NCBI GenBank assembly: GCA_012520715.1
Contig: JAAYNT010000082.1
Location: 1-7,066 of the forward strand
Length of the DNA: 7,066 nucleotides
Direction: 5' to 3'
Source: Acholeplasmataceae bacterium
Lineage (GTDB): Bacteria; Bacillota_I; Bacilli_A; Acholeplasmatales; Acholeplasmataceae
The notes under the pieces were generated by a model. That model saw only the letters and a program-made list of their open reading frames with translations, was not told where the DNA came from and made no database searches. The position numbers and the translations under genes were made by a program. Below are positions 6,114 to 7,066 of the stretch, piece after piece (the stretch's first letter is position 1; each line of letters begins with the position of its first letter).

Positions 6114-7066
6114 TACTCCTCATCCATTCTATTAAATATTTGACTAATGGCTTCGTCTTTTACTAAATGAAGAATTGCTTCTCCAAGTAATGGTCCAATT
6201 GATAATTGTTTAATCTTTTTGGACGTTTTTTCTTTTATATCTATTGTATTTGTAACTATTACTTCTTTAATACAAGAATTTTCTAATCTTTCAACTGCTG
6301 GAGGTGATAATACTGGGTGTGATGCAGCTGCATACACTTCGGTTGCTCCTGCATTTTTAAGTGCTTGAGCAGCAGCTATTAATGTGCCAGCTGTATCAAT
6401 AATATCATCAACTATTAGTGCTGTTTTTCCTTTAACTTCACCAATAATATTAACAACTTCAGCCATATTTGGTTGTGGTCTACGCTTATCAATAATTGCA
6501 AGCGGAGCGCCACCTAATAATCTAGCAAATGTTCTAGCTCTTGTTGCTCCACCATGGTCTGGTGATACAATAACTAGGTCATTAATTTTTTTACGTTTGA
6601 AATAAGTAGCAATAAGTGGGGCAGCAGGGAAATTATCGATTGGAATATCGAAAAATCCTTGAATCTGACCAGCATGTAAATCAATACAAACAACTCTACT
6701 AGCTCCTGCTGATTGAATCATATCTGCAACTAGTTTAGCAGTAATCGGTTCCCTTGATCGTGACTTCCTATCTTGTCGTGAATAGCCATAATATGGCATT
6801 ATTATGTTAATTGAGGCGGCTGAAGCACGCTTCAATGCATCAATCATAATAAATAATTCCATATAATGTTCATTAGCCGGTGATGATGTTGATTGAATAA
6901 CAAAAATGTGACATCCTCTAACGCTTTCTTCAATGTTTACACTAATCTCACCGTCAGCAAACTTTAAGACATCTACTACTGATAGTGGAATATCAGAAGT
7001 TTTTGCAATTTCTTTAGCTAAAGGAACATTGGAACTTAAGCTAAATAGTTTTACTTTTTTGCCATC
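6113..7066 (-). CDS. prs: Ribose-phosphate pyrophosphokinase (PRPP synthetase), first codons outside window
   Basis: Prs transfers pyrophosphate from ATP to ribose-5-phosphate to make PRPP, the precursor for purines, pyrimidines, NAD, histidine and tryptophan. The frame is open to the right edge: visible residue 1 starts [13 protein letters not shown], aligning near residue 8 of Bacillus Prs, so only a handful of codons are missing. The internal Met at 6862 (visible residue 69, in [10 protein letters not shown]) is not the start because conserved sequence precedes it ([17 protein letters not shown], 36-52). Landmarks: [20 protein letters not shown] (91-110), [12 protein letters not shown] (129-140), [11 protein letters not shown] (168-178), [10 protein letters not shown] (191-200), and the PRPP-binding loop [10 protein letters not shown] (219-228). 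The C-terminus runs past the usual end (QIF) by about six residues, NRMDEE, whose codons hold the pth ribosome-binding site. This is the class I bacterial type, and the catalytic motifs look intact. Confidence 0.97.
   Translation of the reverse strand, partial: DGKKVKLFSLSSNVPLAKEIAKTSDIPLSVVDVLKFADGEISVNIEESVRGCHIFVIQSTSSPANEHYMELFIMIDALKRASAASINIIMPYYGYSRQDRKSRSREPITAKLVADMIQSAGASRVVCIDLHAGQIQGFFDIPIDNFPAAPLIATYFKRKKINDLVIVSPDHGGATRARTFARLLGGAPLAIIDKRRPQPNMAEVVNIIGEVKGKTALIVDDIIDTAGTLIAAAQALKNAGATEVYAAASHPVLSPPAVERLENSCIKEVIVTNTIDIKEKTSKKIKQLSIGPLLGEAILHLVKDEAISQIFNRMDEE
6116..6121 (-). promoter_or_regulatory. Shine-Dalgarno of pth embedded in the prs 3' end
   Basis: GAGGAG on the minus strand is also the GAG GAG glutamate pair ending prs. 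It is only two bases from the pth ATG, closer than usual, so pth translation probably leans on ribosomes terminating at the overlapping TAA. Confidence 0.55.

Noticed and set aside
5941..6135. Plus-strand open frame of 64 codons over the pth start
   Set aside because: It is antisense to conserved pth codons and crosses the prs/pth junction without its own signals.
6384..6605. Plus-strand open frame of 73 codons opposite prs
   Set aside because: It is entirely antisense to the PRPP-loop region of prs; a shadow frame with no supporting features.
6113..6862. A 249-residue Prs starting at the internal Met at 6862
   Set aside because: The same frame stays open to the window edge and encodes 68 further residues typical of Prs, so the gene is simply cut by the edge, not truncated.

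Overview
This is a compact, low-G+C housekeeping segment (roughly one third G+C by eye) with five protein genes, all on the minus strand. Read in the direction of transcription (high to low coordinates) the order is prs (its first few codons lie beyond the right edge), pth, mfd, a COG2509-type FAD-dependent dehydrogenase, and purA (its C-terminal half lies beyond the left edge). I saw no RNA gene, CRISPR array, insertion sequence or phage gene. The longest non-coding stretch is about 50 bases.

Organism: the AT-rich, lysine/asparagine/isoleucine-rich proteins and the prs-pth-mfd order point to a Firmicute/Bacilli-type genome. Bacillus subtilis carries prs-ctc-spoVC(pth)-fin-mfd, so this looks like a condensed form of that cluster. 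All seven tryptophans in the visible proteins are encoded by TGG, and one gene ends in TGA, so the standard bacterial code is used rather than the mycoplasma code. This fits a small-genome lineage near the Mollicutes that keeps the standard code (for example Acholeplasma/Izemoplasma-like bacteria, or RF39/Erysipelotrichia-like gut bacteria). The exact taxon is inference.

Layout: 7066 to 2120 is one tightly coupled block. The prs stop and pth start share a base (TAATG), with the pth Shine-Dalgarno written inside the last prs codons. pth and mfd are separated by one base, and mfd starts with GTG. A short gap after mfd holds a weak hairpin and a good sigma-A-like promoter (TTGAAT, 17 bases, TATAAT) for a second unit, the FAD dehydrogenase plus purA, joined by an ATGA overlap.

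Functionally, prs makes PRPP for nucleotide synthesis, pth recycles peptidyl-tRNA, mfd clears stalled RNA polymerase and recruits excision repair, and purA commits IMP to AMP. The FAD protein has no assigned substrate; its coupling to purA is the most thought-provoking link here. I found no convincing sign of a novel defence or mobile system. The observations below are modest ones about gene starts, residues and organisation.
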